From positions 1 to 64,000 of the forward strand of contig CAOLHI010004277.1 in the NCBI GenBank assembly GCA_948474755.1: 64,000 nt of DNA, read 5' to 3'. The stretch is from Ctenosaura bakeri. Its lineage: Eukaryota > Chordata > Lepidosauria > Squamata > Iguanidae. Positions 32,514 through 43,368 of the stretch are shown here, one piece after another (the first letter of the stretch is position 1; every line of letters starts with the position of its first letter). Below the pieces are notes generated by a model. The model was given only the letters and a program-made list of their open reading frames with translations. It had not been told where the DNA came from and did no database searches. Both the position numbers and the translations under genes were made by a program.

Positions 32514-33422
32514 TGTTACCGTAGTTTCTAGCCTGGACTTGTGGGATATCAGATATCATTTGATATCAATAATTTAGCCTTCTTCACCCATTCCTCTCCA
32601 CGTGCTTGCAAGGCCCCCGAACAAGCATGCACACAGGCATGGCCGATAACAGCTGAAATATTCAAAACCGATCCAGGCAGCCCGGTAATAGCCAGACTGC
32701 CGCTTTAGGAGACCTCCAGGCAAGTACCCTTTTAAGATCCCATTATGTATGCACGCTGTTTGCAAAAGACTCCCTGCCCCGAGCAGGCAGCTTGACGAGC
32801 CGAATACTCAACTGTCAAGCGCTCTGCGTTTGCATACTGGCTACTCTATTGACAATTCGGACTTAACTCAATCATGTAAAATACTGACCTTTTGGAGGCT
32901 TTGTCTCCAGCCCAAAACTCATTGTTATCCCCGGGAATGGACTAGCCCATGGGCACATTTTCCCCTATAAGACCCCCTGACTTTTAGAGCTTCTTCAGAT
33001 CGCTCTTGGGTTCCGTCCTGCCTTGCTGTTGCTTCGTTCTGTGAGCCTTCCCCTCAGCTCCTCATGCTGAGAATTTCCACTTCCATGGACTCTTTCTTCA
33101 GACTACCTGGCCTTCAGGACAGGTGTAGTATTTGCAAAACCTCCTCTTAAAATCCCTCTATCCACCTCCTACATTTATTTCAATAGTTCTCTGTGTGAGT
33201 GTGTTGCATACATATGTTTGACTGTGTTGTACCTTAATAAAAAAATTATTATGATTTATATTCATTTGCTCCTTGACTTGGCCTGACCCCGTAGACATTG
33301 GGTTCAAGGTCTTGCTAGGTTGCCCTGCCTCTTGTATTGCTAGCGGTGCTCTTGCTAATTCCCATTCTTCATTGTGAGCACATTGAGGTGTCCCTCACGG
33401 GACCCCAGAAATCAGGGTAACA
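32514..33422 (+). mobile_element. solo LTR (family A, subfamily 2), 909 bp
   Basis: Starts TGTTACCGTAG, ends AATCAGGGTAACA; perfect 4-bp duplication ACTG (32510-32513, 33423-33426). TATA-like CCCTATAAG at 32964-32971 and AATAAA at 33236-33241. Shares 'gatatcaataatttagcctt', 'ccacgtgcttgcaaggcccc' and the U5 'ccttgacttggcctgacccc' with 37087. Confidence 0.9.
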
Positions 33423-33426
33423 ACTG

Positions 33427-33631
33427 GGGGTCATTGTGCGATGCACAACACATAGAACAATGCTCAACCTCAAGGCACAATGTGCAACCACAATGCGAAA
33501 TGTGCTATTTTAGTGCAGAGTGCACAACTGCAGCATTGTTGTATGTGCAACTGTGCTTCTGCTGCTGTCAGCAGATTACATCTGTTGGGCTATGGCAGAC
33601 AATTTGCCCCATGGTTTACACATGCATATGG
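33427..33631. other. TGCA-rich unclassified sequence
   Basis: 'gtgcgatgcacaacacataga', 'aatgtgcaaccacaatgcg', 'tgtgcaactgtgcttctgct'. Periodic GTGCAA words with no gene. Confidence 0.4.
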
Positions 33632-34050
33632 CCTGGAAACCATGAACCCCTATGAGGAGAGGCTTAGGAAGTGGGAGATATTTAGCCTGGAGAAGAGAAG
33701 GTTAAGAGATGATGTGATAACCACATTTAAAAATGTGAAGGATTCTCATGGTGCAAGCTTGTTTTCTGCTGCTCCAGAGACTAGGACATGGAGCAATGGC
33801 TCAAACCACAGGAAAAGAGATTCTGTCTAAACATTAGAAAGAACTTCCTGAGAGTAAGAGCAGTTTGACAGTGGAATATGCTGCTGCCTGGGAATATGGA
33901 GAGGGAGTCTCCTTCTTAGGAGGCTTTTAAACATAGGTTAGACAGCCATCTATTGGGAGTGCTTTGATGGTGTCTTTCTGCATGGCAGAAGGAAATTGGA
34001 CTAGATGGCTCTTATGGTCTCTTCTAAGTGTAGGATTCTATGATTCTATG
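33632..34050 (+). mobile_element. CR1 3' end, sense, old
   Basis: 'ggcctggaaaccatgaaccc', 'ggagaagagaaggttaagag', 'caggaaaagagattctgtct' to 'ggattctatgattctatgg'. Frames broken. Confidence 0.85.
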
Positions 34051-34367
34051 GCACTAACAGGATGCCAGCCATCATATGCTGCACGCTTATCCAAATCTAG
34101 AGCTTGGGAAACTTCCTCTTCTTTTTGTCTGACAGCTTCCCCTCCCCTCGTGGCTAGCCAGTGGCCATGCTAGTTGTCCTCTCCCAAATGAACTTCCCCA
34201 AGTGCTGCCGCTTCACTCTTGACCTGGAAGGGGATGCGTCAACAGTTACACTGGTGGCTGCCAAAGCTGACTCAATCAAAATCCAGGAGAAACATGTGTC
34301 CTATAAAGTTTAGGGCTGAAACACTTGCCTGACATCCTGTTCCCCACCTTTGTGGTTTAAAACTACA
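34051..34367. other. unassigned
   Basis: Nothing recognised. Confidence 0.3.
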
Positions 34368-34750
34368 ATCAGTCCTCCACATTTGCAGGTTTCACTTTTG
34401 CAGATTTGATTATTCACCGATTATGTGCTGTCAGGTCTGCTGCCTCCGTGTGCCATTTAGGGACTGCAAGCTTCGTGAGACTGAGAAACTGCGAAGGAGG
34501 CTTGTAAGTTTCTCCTAAAAATGGTTTGGAGCAGCAGTGGAGATGGCAGCAAGTCCCACCAGCCCCCCACTTCTGCCTTGTGAAGGGACCCTGATGCCTC
34601 AAAGGAATCCATGGTGGGTTGAATGTGGTGATCATGCTTTTTTTTGTGTTAAATATGCTATGGGAGAGCCTAGAGTTATTCATATTTTTTTTCAATTTCA
34701 TAGGGGTTCTGTGCCCCTAACCCTAGCCAATGTGGAGGGATGACTGTACA
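34368..34750. mobile_element. Tigger-like MITE
   Basis: Ends 'cagtcctccacatttgcagg' and 'cctagccaatgtggagggatgactg' are inverted repeats. Next to the ends are 'tttgattattcacc' and 'ttcataggggttctgtgccc', shared with 27917 and 63145. No transposase. Confidence 0.65.
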
Positions 34751-35104
34751 GCAACATTGCTATGCTGGTGTTACTGGGTCACACTGTTGCGCAACCATTT
34801 CTGCATGCATGGCATCAGACCCTCCAATATTTCACAAGTGAAAACCAGGAGGTATGGGGGCCAAACAACATCAGAGAGTGGTCAGGATGGCAAAAATCCT
34901 TAATGAGAAAGAACAGACAAGCCAGGAGGGGCAGCAGCAGTTGGCTTTTGCTTGAGCTGACTGGGAAGAACAAGATTCTGCCTTGCTGTCTACTGAGTTG
35001 TGTGCAAACTCAGTCTCGAACCCAGTTAACATCCACTGAGGACAACATGTCCTGGTTTTTGTTTGTGAAATGATGCCAGGTATGAGAACTTGATCCAACT
35101 GCTA
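34751..35104. other. unassigned
   Basis: 34805-35095 and 35925-36145 share diverged blocks ('aaagttatg/aaatcctta', 'agcagcagtt/gcagcagttt', 'actgggaagaacaag/actgggaagagcaag'), so they may be two copies of an unknown repeat. Confidence 0.4.
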
Positions 35105-35570
35105 GGGAGCAAGTCCAGAGGAGGGCGACCAAAATGGTGAGGGGCCTGGAAGCCATGAAGCCCTATGAGGATAGACTTAGAGAGCTGGGTATGTTGAGTC
35201 TGCAGAAGAGAAGGTTAAGAGGGGACATGATAGCCATGTTTAAATATTTGAAGGGATGCCACGTAGAGGAAGGAGAGGGCTTGTTTTCTGCTGCTCCAGA
35301 GACCAGGACAAGGAGCAATGGATTCAAGCTGCAGGAAAGGAGATTCCACCTGAATCTCAGGAAGAACTTCCTGATGGTCAGGGCTGTCTGGCAGTGGAAG
35401 ATGCTGCCTCGGAATGCAGTGGAGTCTCCTTCTTTGGAGGTTTTTAAGCAGAGGTTGGATGGCCATCTGTCGGGAGCGCTTTGAGGGTGTTCCTGCATGG
35501 CAGAGGGTTGGACTGGATGGCCCCTGGGGTCTCTTCCAACTCTACATTTCTATGATTCTATGATTCTATG
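35105..35570 (+). mobile_element. CR1 3' end, sense, young
   Basis: Open frame 35134-35484 (116 codons: [20 protein letters not shown] to GHLSGAL) and a clean UTR ending ATTTCTATGATTCTATGATTC. 5' truncated at 35105 within 'gagcaagtccagagg'. Confidence 0.9.
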
Positions 35571-36164
35571 CTAGTGTGGTTGAAGGAAGAGCTGACAACT
35601 GCCAGTTCAGACAGCTTCTGTATACTGAATGGAGAGAGAGAGCCACCATTTTGTTCTTTGTCTTGGGCTACAAAACATCAAGGGTTGACCATCCCATTTG
35701 ACCAGCCTCCTCCTATCCTACCCCATAATCACTTGAGTAAAATGAGCACACCTCATTTTTAAAGCATGCCAATGATCCTTAGGATAGCCTAGGAAAGTTG
35801 GACTGATGTTACCACCATCCTCTTCGTGGAGATGAGGAACAGGGAGAAGAGTTGCCTGTGGCAAATCTAGGGAGCTGAGATCCAGTTTGATGGCTAGCAG
35901 ATCATAAATTTTGACCACATACTCTCCAGCATCTCACAGATGAAAAATGGGACTTATGTGGCCAAGCCACATCAGAGTGTGATGAAGACGGCCAAAGTTA
36001 TGAAGAAAGGAGAAGCTAGGAGAGGTTGCAGCAGTTTGCTTTTGTGGGAGCCCACTGGGAAGAGCAAGGTTTCCCCCCTTTCCCCCTTGCTGATTTAATG
36101 GAGTGGAAACCGCATCTGGCACTTTAAGCTCAGTTTGCAGCAACTGAAGTAAGCTGAGGACTAA
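35571..36164. other. unassigned, with second copy of an unknown repeat
   Basis: See 34751-35104; 35925-36145 resembles it. No gene. Confidence 0.35.
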
Positions 36165-36365
36165 CAGGCCTTTCTGCAGTACACTATTATAGCGCTATTA
36201 TTCCACTTTCAACAGCCTGTAGAATTCTGGGGCTTGTAGTTTACTGAGGCCAAAGAGCTCTCTGACTGAGATTCCTAAAGGCCCCTCCTAAACTGCACAC
36301 CCCAAGATTCCATAGGAAGGTGAAAGTGGAATAATAGCACTATAACAGTCTAGTGCGGAAATGCC
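36165..36365. mobile_element. palindromic MITE, B form
   Basis: Starts (C)AGGCCTTTCTGCAG, ends GTGCGGAAATGCC; TAA on both sides (36162-36164, 36366-36368). Central 'caaagagctctctgactgag'. Confidence 0.85.
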
Positions 36366-36485
36366 TAATGAGGGGAAATGGGAGGAGGAAAGAGAAACTG
36401 GGACATTTTAAAGGCAGATGAAAAAATGGGAATGCAGAGGGTTACTTGAGACTGCCCTTGACAATTGAGGATAGCAGGAGAGTAT

Positions 36486-36686
36486 GGCCATTTCTACACT
36501 ACACTGTTATAATGCTATTATTCCACTTTCAACGCCCTGTGGAATCCTGGGGTTTGCAGTTTAGGGAAGAGCATTTAGACTTCTCAGCCAGAGAGCTCTT
36601 TGGCCTCATAACCTACAAACCCCAGAATTCCACAGGAGGTTGAAAGTGGAATAATAACACTATAACAGTGCAGTCTGGAAATGGTC
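36486..36686. mobile_element. palindromic MITE, B form, 201 bp
   Basis: GGCCATTTCTACAC...GTCTGGAAATGGTC with perfect TAT duplications (36483-36485, 36687-36689). Central 'cagccagagagctctttggc'. Confidence 0.9.
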
Positions 36687-36954
36687 TATGTGACCAGCAA
36701 TGTTCCACGGTTCTTTCATTGCACCTCCAGGCTTTTACTTGTGTAACTTCTAGCAAATAGACTGGAGATTCTGAAAACTGATAACTCTTTCAGTGCTATC
36801 CAGATGCAACTAGATAGTCCCTGCTATGCCTCTGGCAACCCACCCCAGCTTGTGCTTGTGCATAGAAGGGAGTCATTGTGCAAGGAGCTATTAATACCCA
36901 CCCTGGAGTCAAAGGAGGGGATGTCACAGTGTCTCACTAAATGTTTTTGTAGAA
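36687..36954. other. unassigned
   Basis: Nothing recognised. Confidence 0.3.
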
Positions 36955-38250
36955 TCATAGAATCATGGAATCATAGAGATGGAAGACACTCCAAGGACCA
37001 TCTAGTTCCACCCCATTCTGCCATGCAGGGAGACACAATTAAAGCATTCCTAACAGATGGCCATCCAACCTCTCTTTGAAAACCTATGTTACTGCAGGTT
37101 AGGCCTCCTTGGAGGAAGCATAAAAATATCATTTTGATATCAATAATTTGGCTCTCTTCCACCACCCCTCTCCACGTGTTTATGAGGCCCCCGGACAAGC
37201 ACAGAACTAGGCTCGGCCACTAATGGCTGGACATTCCATTCTCCACCCAGGCAGGCCAGAAATAGCCAGATCACCACTTTAGGAGACCTCTCTGCAAACA
37301 CCCTCATTATGTATGCACACTGTTTACAAAGGACTCCTTGCCCCATGCAGGCACCCTGGCAAGCTGAATACTCAACGGCCAAGCACTCTGCATTTGCATA
37401 CTGGCTAACTCTTTGTCAATTCGGACTTAAATCAATCATGTTAAATTCTGACCTTTCCAAAGCTTTGTCCCGCTCCTAAAACGCATTGTCTTCCCCAAGT
37501 ATGGCATAGCCTACAGGTACATTTCCCTCTATAAAAACCCCTGATTCCAAGACCATCCTCGGATCATTCCCGAGTTCCAGACTGCCTTGCTGTCGCTTTG
37601 CTTGGTGAGCTTCCCCTCAGCTCCACATGCTGAGATCCATCGAACCCCAGCATCGCTCTCTATCTTCTTTCCGGGCTTCAGGAACAGGTTTCATATCACC
37701 CAAATCAACTATTCCTCTGAAATCCCGCTGTCATACTCACATCTTTATTTTCCCTAGTTATCTGTGTGCGTGTGTTGCTTACATTGTGTGCCTGTATTTA
37801 ATAAAGATCATTCATTATTTCCAACACGGTCTGCTCCTTGACTTGGCCTGACCCCGTAAACATTGGGTTACAAGATCCTGCTGCGTTACCCTGCCTCTCG
37901 TAGTGCCAACCAGTGCTCTTGACTAATTTCCCCATCTTGTGTAATTGTAAGGATATTTAGGTGTCCCTTCCGGGACCCCCAATAAACAGGGTAACACCTC
38001 CAAGGAAGGATACTCCACCCAACTCCAAGGCAACACGTTCCACTGTTGAACTGCCCTTAACATCAGGAAGTTCTTCCTAAAGTTTAGATAGAATTTCTTT
38101 TCTTGAAATTTAAAGCCATTCTTCCATGTCCTAGTCCCTGCAGCAGCAGAAAACAGGCTTGCTCCATCCTCCATATGACATTCCTTCAAATATTTAAACA
38201 TGGCTATTGTGTTGCCTCTTAACCTTCTCTTCTCCAGGGATAAGACAGGC
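36955..38250 (-). mobile_element. CR1 3' end, antisense, split by LTR
   Basis: 36955-37086 (aatcatagaatcatggaatc, 'gccatccaacctctctttg', aaaaccta) continues at 37997 with 'cctccaaggaaggatactcc', 'ttccactgttgaactgccct' and on to about 38250. Without the LTR and one 4-bp copy the CR1 is collinear ('gaaaacctccaaggaagg'). Confidence 0.88.
37087..37996 (+). mobile_element. solo LTR (family A, subfamily 2), 910 bp
   Basis: Starts TGTTACTGCAGG, ends AATAAACAGGGTAACA. Flanks CCTA (37083-37086) and CCTC (37997-38000): a 4-bp duplication with one later change, since the CR1 target reads CCTC. TATAAAA at 37530-37536; AATAAA at 37800-37805. Confidence 0.9.
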
Positions 38251-38774
38251 ACTCCCTAGTTCTGGTCTCTCCAGTGCAACGCCAGCTATCATCTTCAAAA
38301 TAGGAGGCCTTGAGTGAAAAAAACAGCTCTTGGAGTGACTGGAGGAGAACTATCTGAGACTGTTTTTATATTGTGCTAATGTGGATCTTTGACATATTTT
38401 AATTGGGATGTTTCTGCAAAGCTTTTTATGGGGTGTTGGTTTGTAAGCCTCCCTCCTCCTCTTTCTGTACAAAGGTCTGCCGACTACTTCTACGTGAAAG
38501 ATTTTCCATCTGAGAGCTCCAGAGACCTCTGCACAGCTAGGCATGTTTTTCTTCATGGTTTGCTAATAGCAGATTAGAGGCACCCCTTGGAGCCTTCATG
38601 GGCCTGCCTTATTTAAATTACCCTAAAACCTCCTGTGCTCAGCAGCAGGTCTGGTCTTGCATCCAACAAGTATTCTGATAATGCAGACTGCAGATAAATC
38701 TGCATTCTGTCTTGAGACAATGCTGTGTACTAATTATTTATAGGAGTCCAGTTTTTGACATCATGTCCCTGAAG
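38251..38774. other. unassigned
   Basis: No gene recognised. Confidence 0.3.

Positions 38775-38810
<36 letters not shown>
38775..38810. repeat. (GT)n microsatellite
   Basis: About 18 uninterrupted GT units. Confidence 0.97.
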
Positions 38811-38814
<4 letters not shown>

Positions 38815-38875
38815 AATCGTTTGAAAGACCATGGCCTCAATCCTATTGTTAGTCCTGACTAGACTATAGCTGTTA

Positions 38876-39240
38876 ACAGAGCCAACATGATCTAGCAGTT
38901 TGCATGTTGGATTAGGACTCCAGGGCCATTTCCGCACTAGAGTGTTATAGTGCTATGATTCCACTTTCAACATCCTATGGAATCCTGGAGTTTGCAGTTT
39001 CGGGAGGGGCTGGCCAGCCCCTCCCGAAACTGCAAACTCCAGGATTCCATAGGATGTTGAAAGTGGAAGCATAGCGCTATAACACTCTAGTGCGGAAATG
39101 GCCCAAGAGAGCAGAGTTCAGATTCTCACTCATCCATGGGTACTCACTGAGAGACCTTTGGCAAGTCGTCCTCTCTCAGCCTCAGAGAAAGGCAAAGGCA
39201 AACCTCCTTAGAAGAAATCTTTCCAAGGAACCCCCTAATT
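38876..39240 (+). mobile_element. tRNA SINE split by MITE
   Basis: 'agagccaacatgatctagcag...ggattaggactc' (38876-38923) continues at 39104 'caagagagcagagttcagattc', then 'ctttggcaagtcgtcctctct' and 'gaaggcaaaggcaaacctcc'. Confidence 0.75.
38924..39103. mobile_element. palindromic MITE, 180-bp full A form
   Basis: GGCCATTTCCGCAC...GTGCGGAAATGGCC. Both arms share the private changes GAGTGTTATAG/CTATAACACTC and CTGGAGTTTG/CAAACTCCAG. The centre GGGGCTGGCCAGCCCC is perfectly symmetric. Flanks CAG and CAA. Confidence 0.95.
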
Positions 39241-39243
39241 TTT

Positions 39244-39463
39244 AGAGACAATGTCATGAAGTGGTTTGAGTGTTAGACTAGGACTCTGGAAGATCAGAGT
39301 TCGAATCCCTGTTGAGCCACGGAAATCGACTGTGTGAACCTGGGCGAATTCCACTCTCTTTGAGATCTAAGAGGAAGAAAGAAGAAACAACACCGAGAAA
39401 CAACACCAGGAGAGCAGGAGAGCATTGTCATAAGTCAAGAGGTGACTTGAAGGCTCATAAGGT
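39244..39463 (+). mobile_element. tRNA SINE
   Basis: Head 'gtcatgaagtggtttgagtg', B box GAGTTCGAATCCCTGTTGAG, then a body with a diverged middle and tail 'gtcataagtcaagaggtgac'. Confidence 0.75.
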
Positions 39464-39478
39464 CAGAGTACAGCCACT

Positions 39479-39625
39479 GGACCTTTCCACACTATACTGT
39501 CATAATGCTATTATTCCTCTTTCAATCTCCTATGGAATCCTGGGATTTGCAGTTTAGGGAGGGGCATTGAGAATTCTCAGCCAGAGAGCTCTTTGGCCTC
39601 AGGAAACTACAAAGCCCAAAACTGT
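39479..39625. mobile_element. palindromic MITE, B form, right arm lost
   Basis: Starts GGACCTTTCCACAC, passes the centre 'cagccagagagctctttggc' and 'aaactacaaagccca', then ends without a right terminus. Confidence 0.75.
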
Positions 39626-40375
39626 TGAAAATTTTACTTGTGTGTGGTCTCAATATTCCACAGTTGGCTGAATGGGTCTACTCTCGTTGCGACAAAACAA
39701 GAGCATTCCAGTCCATGCCAACTTCTCGTTCAGCCTTGGAACATTGAGGCTAATAATTAATTTGTTAACATTGCTAATTAGAAAAGGAAATAATTCATTC
39801 TCATTGATGCCGGGATGGTGGAAATTCAATGTGCTGCCTTGCGTGTTAATTCATTCATTAACCAAATCTTTAGTTTTGAATGGAACTATGGGATTTAGAA
39901 AGAAATGCCATGTTTGGGCTGTCACTGCTGTCCCCAGTGATACATTTCATCCTTGGCTCCTTCAAAAGTCTTATTTGGGTGATTTTAAGTTACCTTCCTC
40001 AACCTGAGAGTTTTCAGGTGTATCAGATTACAAATCCCACAGTATTATTGCCTGGAGATTTGTACTGAATCACATCTGGAAACTGCCAACTGTGTATGGC
40101 ATCTATCATCTGGTTAGATTTTGGACACAATAAGCCAGCACCGAACCGTGTGATCCTGCTCCTCTTGATAGCATCCTCTGCAATGAACAATGATGGCAAA
40201 CCTCTTATTCAGTGCATCACAGGGACAGTGAGTACTGTTTCTTAAGCCTTGTTGGGAGAGGGAGAGATTGGCTCTGATGCCATTGAAGTGGTGAATCCAT
40301 TCCAGGTTTTGTCCTGAATTTAAAGGAGTTATCCAAGTTATTGAGTTTATTTGGGGGAAATTTTCACTACCTTAC
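39626..40375. other. unassigned intergenic
   Basis: No gene; no named repeat. Confidence 0.35.
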
Positions 40376-40566
40376 TGTCGTGGTGTGCCTTAGTTTCTGA
40401 CTTATGGTGACCCTAAGGTGAATCTATTATGGAGTTTTCTGGAGCTGAGAGTGTGTGATGTGCCCAAGGTCACCCAGCGGGTTTCCATAACCAAGCAGTG
40501 AATCGAACCCAGGTCTCCAGTGTTGTAGTACAACACTCAGACCACTACACCACAGTGGCTCTCCTA
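40376..40566 (-). mobile_element. tRNA SINE, antisense
   Basis: 'tcgtggtgtgccttagtttc', 'tgacttatggtgaccctaag', 'aaggtcacccagcgggtttc', B-box complement 'gaatcgaacccaggtctcc' and head 'accactacaccacagtggct'. Confidence 0.85.
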
Positions 40567-40664
40567 GTCTGAGCTAAAATCCAGAGTGGATTCACCATCC
40601 CTCTGACACAGAGGCAGCAGAGTCCACATGGTTTCTGTTCAGGATAACTCAACAGCAGAGGTGG

Positions 40665-40872
40665 GTGTTGCGGTGTACCCTGAAGTCATTTCCAACCTAT
40701 GGCCACCCTAAGGCAAACCTATCACATGGTTTTCTTGGCAAGATTTGTTCAGAGGGGATTTGCCATTATCTTCTTCTGAGGCTGAGAGTGTGTGACTGAG
40801 CAGGGTTTTGAACCTTGGTCTTTAGAGTCACAGCCTAACATTCAAAACATTCCATCATGTTGGCTCTCTGTT
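40665..40872 (-). mobile_element. tRNA SINE, antisense, older
   Basis: 'tgaagtcatttccaacctat', 'caaacctatcacatggtttt', 'gaggctgagagtgtgtgact', then 'gggttttgaaccttggtct' and head to 'atgttggctctct'. Confidence 0.8.
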
Positions 40873-41280
40873 AGAGGCTAGGGGCATTCATTGACTTTAG
40901 AGAGCTGCGACCTTTCTACATCCTCTGCAAAAAAGAGTTTTTTGCCCCCGAATGCCCTCTAGGGTTCCTAAGTGGCATTTTCATCATTTTTTTGGGGGAG
41001 GGGGGAATCCTGGGACATTTTAAACCTAGGAGGGGGCTCACATCCTGTTCACTTCCAGTTTTAAAAAAGTCCTCTCATGGGCCTGAAAGAGCCCAGCCCC
41101 CACTCTTCAAAAATAGCTAAAATACTTCCCATGGCTCCAGCAGCTGCTTGGGGCATTTTGAAGCAAAACTTTTTCTATTTTATTTTTTCCACTTTTTAAA
41201 AAATCCTGGAGGGCCCTCAGGGTCACAAAAAAGGGCCCTAGGGAGCACTTTGTCCACCTCTGCCTTACACCCTGTGTTTT
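40873..41280. other. unassigned
   Basis: Nothing recognised. Confidence 0.3.
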
Positions 41281-42125
41281 AAAAGAAAGATATTGACAAG
41301 CTGGAAGATGCCCAGAGGAGAGTAACCAAAATGGTTAAAGGCCTGGAAATCATGAAGCCCTCTGAGGAGTGGCTTAGGGAACTGGGGATGTTTAGTCTGG
41401 AGGAGAGGAAGTTAAAAGATGACATGATAGCCATGTTAAAATATTTGAAGGGATGTCATATGGAGGATGGAGCAAACTTGTTTTCTGCTGCTTCAGAGAC
41501 TAGGACCCTTTCCACACCTTACCTTCTTCCGGCGCTGGGGTGCGGGGATCGCCCGAGCAGCCTCTGGCGAGAGGCTCTTGTGTCTGGGGTCCTTCGGCTC
41601 CACACGAGCTGCCTGCTTGCGTGAGAGCCCTGACTCTTCCTTCTGCAGTGCAGCCTGGGACTGGTGGAAGCGCGACTGGCACGGCTCCAGCGGCTCTGCA
41701 CACCAGATAAGTGCAACATGCAATCGCACACCATTTTTGGCTTCTAGCTGAAAATGAAAAGGTGCGCGATCAGCGCCTGCTGGCCTCTGGAGCATTGCAC
41801 AATTGTGAGTGTTTCATGCAGATCACTCCTCACAATTGTGCGACGCTCCAGGTGCCCTTTTGCATGGAAAATGCTGTGCGGAAAGGGCCTAGGACATGGA
41901 GCAATGGATGCAGACTATATGAAAAGAGATTCTATCTAAACATTAGGAAGAACCTCCTGACAGTAAGAGTAGTCTGACAGTGGAATACATTACTACCTGA
42001 GAGTGTGGTGGGGTTCCTTCCCTGGAGATTTTTAAACAGACCCTGGATGGCCATCTGTTGGGGGGCCTTTGATTTTGTCTTTCCACCATGGCAGAATGGG
42101 GTTGAACTTGTGGTGTCTTCTAACT
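41281..42125 (+). mobile_element. CR1 3' end, sense, split by transposon
   Basis: 'aagatattgacaagctggaa' to 'gcttcagagac' (41500), then after 41889 'gacatggagcaatggatgca' to 'gttgaacttgtggtgtcttc'. Collinear when 41504-41889 and one TAG are removed. Confidence 0.88.
41504..41889. mobile_element. 386-bp non-autonomous transposon (relative of the MITEs)
   Basis: Ends GACCCTTTCCACAC and GTGCGGAAAGGGCC with perfect TAG duplications (41501-41503, 41890-41892). Internally it carries a hairpin (gcattgcacaattgtgagtg / ctcacaattgtgcgacgctc, 41801-41849). Its termini resemble both the B-form MITEs and the GC-rich elements. Confidence 0.88.
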
Positions 42126-42136
42126 CTATAATTTTG

Positions 42137-42292
42137 TGATGGTAAGAACAGCTTGACAATGTAATACACTGCTTCAGAGTGTGGTGGAGTCTCTTTCTTT
42201 GGATGTTTTCCAACAGAGGCTGGATGGCCATCTGTCCAGAGTGCTTGGCCCTTGGTACCTCGTCCAACTCTGATTCTACAATTCTACGAGGA
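42137..42292 (+). mobile_element. CR1 3' end, sense
   Basis: 'gtaagaacagcttgacaatg', 'cagaggctggatggccatct', ending 'aactctgattctacaattct'. A second CR1 directly after 41281-42125. Confidence 0.75.
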
Positions 42293-42304
42293 GATGCTTC
42301 TTAC

Positions 42305-42715
42305 AGTCATGTATATGGTCCTCCCTCCACATTTATGGGTTTGACCTTTGTGAATTTGATTGTTCATAAGATGTGTATGTGCATTACCCTCCTTGTCCTC
42401 TTCCCACAACCTTGTGTTTTGCTGGGCATGGAGAAGGCAGACAAGCGCCTAGACAAACGGGAAGGGGTTTGGGGTGGGGGGAGGCATGAGTATGCCTTCC
42501 TTCTCCTCTCCAGACCTCCACCTTCCCATTCCCTTGCCTCTGGCCCTGGTGCTGAGAACTTCTGCCATGGTAAAGGATAAGGGAATGGAGTGGAGGAAGG
42601 CTCGAGCAAGCCTTCCTTCTCCCCTCCAGAGCTCCCCACAGTGTGCAAAAGACAAGGTAATATGGGAGGTGGTGGCAGAAGGGGGCTCATGAGAGGTGGA
42701 GGAAGATCATGCAAA
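42305..42715. mobile_element. Tigger-like MITE, right end not found
   Basis: Left end 'ggtcctccctccacatttat', 'gggtttgacctttgtgaatt' and 'tgattgttcataag' match 34368 and 27917. The interior (42420-42710) is GC-rich with open frames on both strands and no domain. The right terminus is not seen. Confidence 0.5.
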
Positions 42716-42724
42716 CTGCTCCTT

Positions 42725-43014
42725 CTCTTGCCGTTTTTAAATCTAATTTGAAAACGTTCTTGTTTTCTGAAATCTTTGGAATGTTGGACTAGTTTTTATT
42801 GTTAATTAGATATTGTATTTTATTGGCATTATAGTAATGTTATGTTGCACTGGGTGTAGCTACGTATACCCTTGACCTCCCCCCCGGTTTTTTATATCTT
42901 CATTTTATTATGTATTTATCTATGTGAACTGTTGTATTTTAATTTTGCAAAGCGCCATGCACATGCACATGCATGGCGCTATATAAATAAAGGATCATCA
43001 TCATCATCATCATA
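42725..43014 (+). mobile_element. L2-like LINE/SINE 3' tail with (ATC)n
   Basis: 'aatttgaaaacgttcttgtt' followed by a T-rich stretch and 'gcatggcgctatataaataa', then (ATC)n at 42993-43013. This is a LINE 3' end with microsatellite tail; the coding part is truncated. Confidence 0.6.
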
Positions 43015-43091
43015 CTGAGGGGAGGAGTTATTCAGAGTTTTCTCACTATTACAAGGATTCTTGCAAAATCCTTGCAAAAATAGAAGGGCCA

Positions 43092-43368
43092 TTGTATATA
43101 TAGGAGCAATGGGTTCAAACTGCAGGAAAGGAGATTCCCCTTGAACCTCAGGAAGAACTTCCTGATGGTCAGGGCTGTCCGGCAGTGGAATATGCCGCGT
43201 TGGAGTGTAGTGGAGTCTCCTTCTTTGGAGGTTTTAAAGCAGAGGTTGGATGGCCATCTGTCAGGAGTGCTTTGAGGGTGTTCCTGCATGGCAGGGGGTT
43301 GGACTGGATGACCCCTGGGGTCTCTTCCAACTCTCCATTTCTATGATTCTATGATTCTGTGATTCTAT
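43092..43368 (+). mobile_element. CR1 3' end, sense, young
   Basis: Starts 'tgtatatataggagcaatgg', runs through 'ggaagaacttcctgatggtc' and 'gactggatgacccctgg' to ATTTCTATGATTCTATGATTC. Strongly 5'-truncated. Confidence 0.88.
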
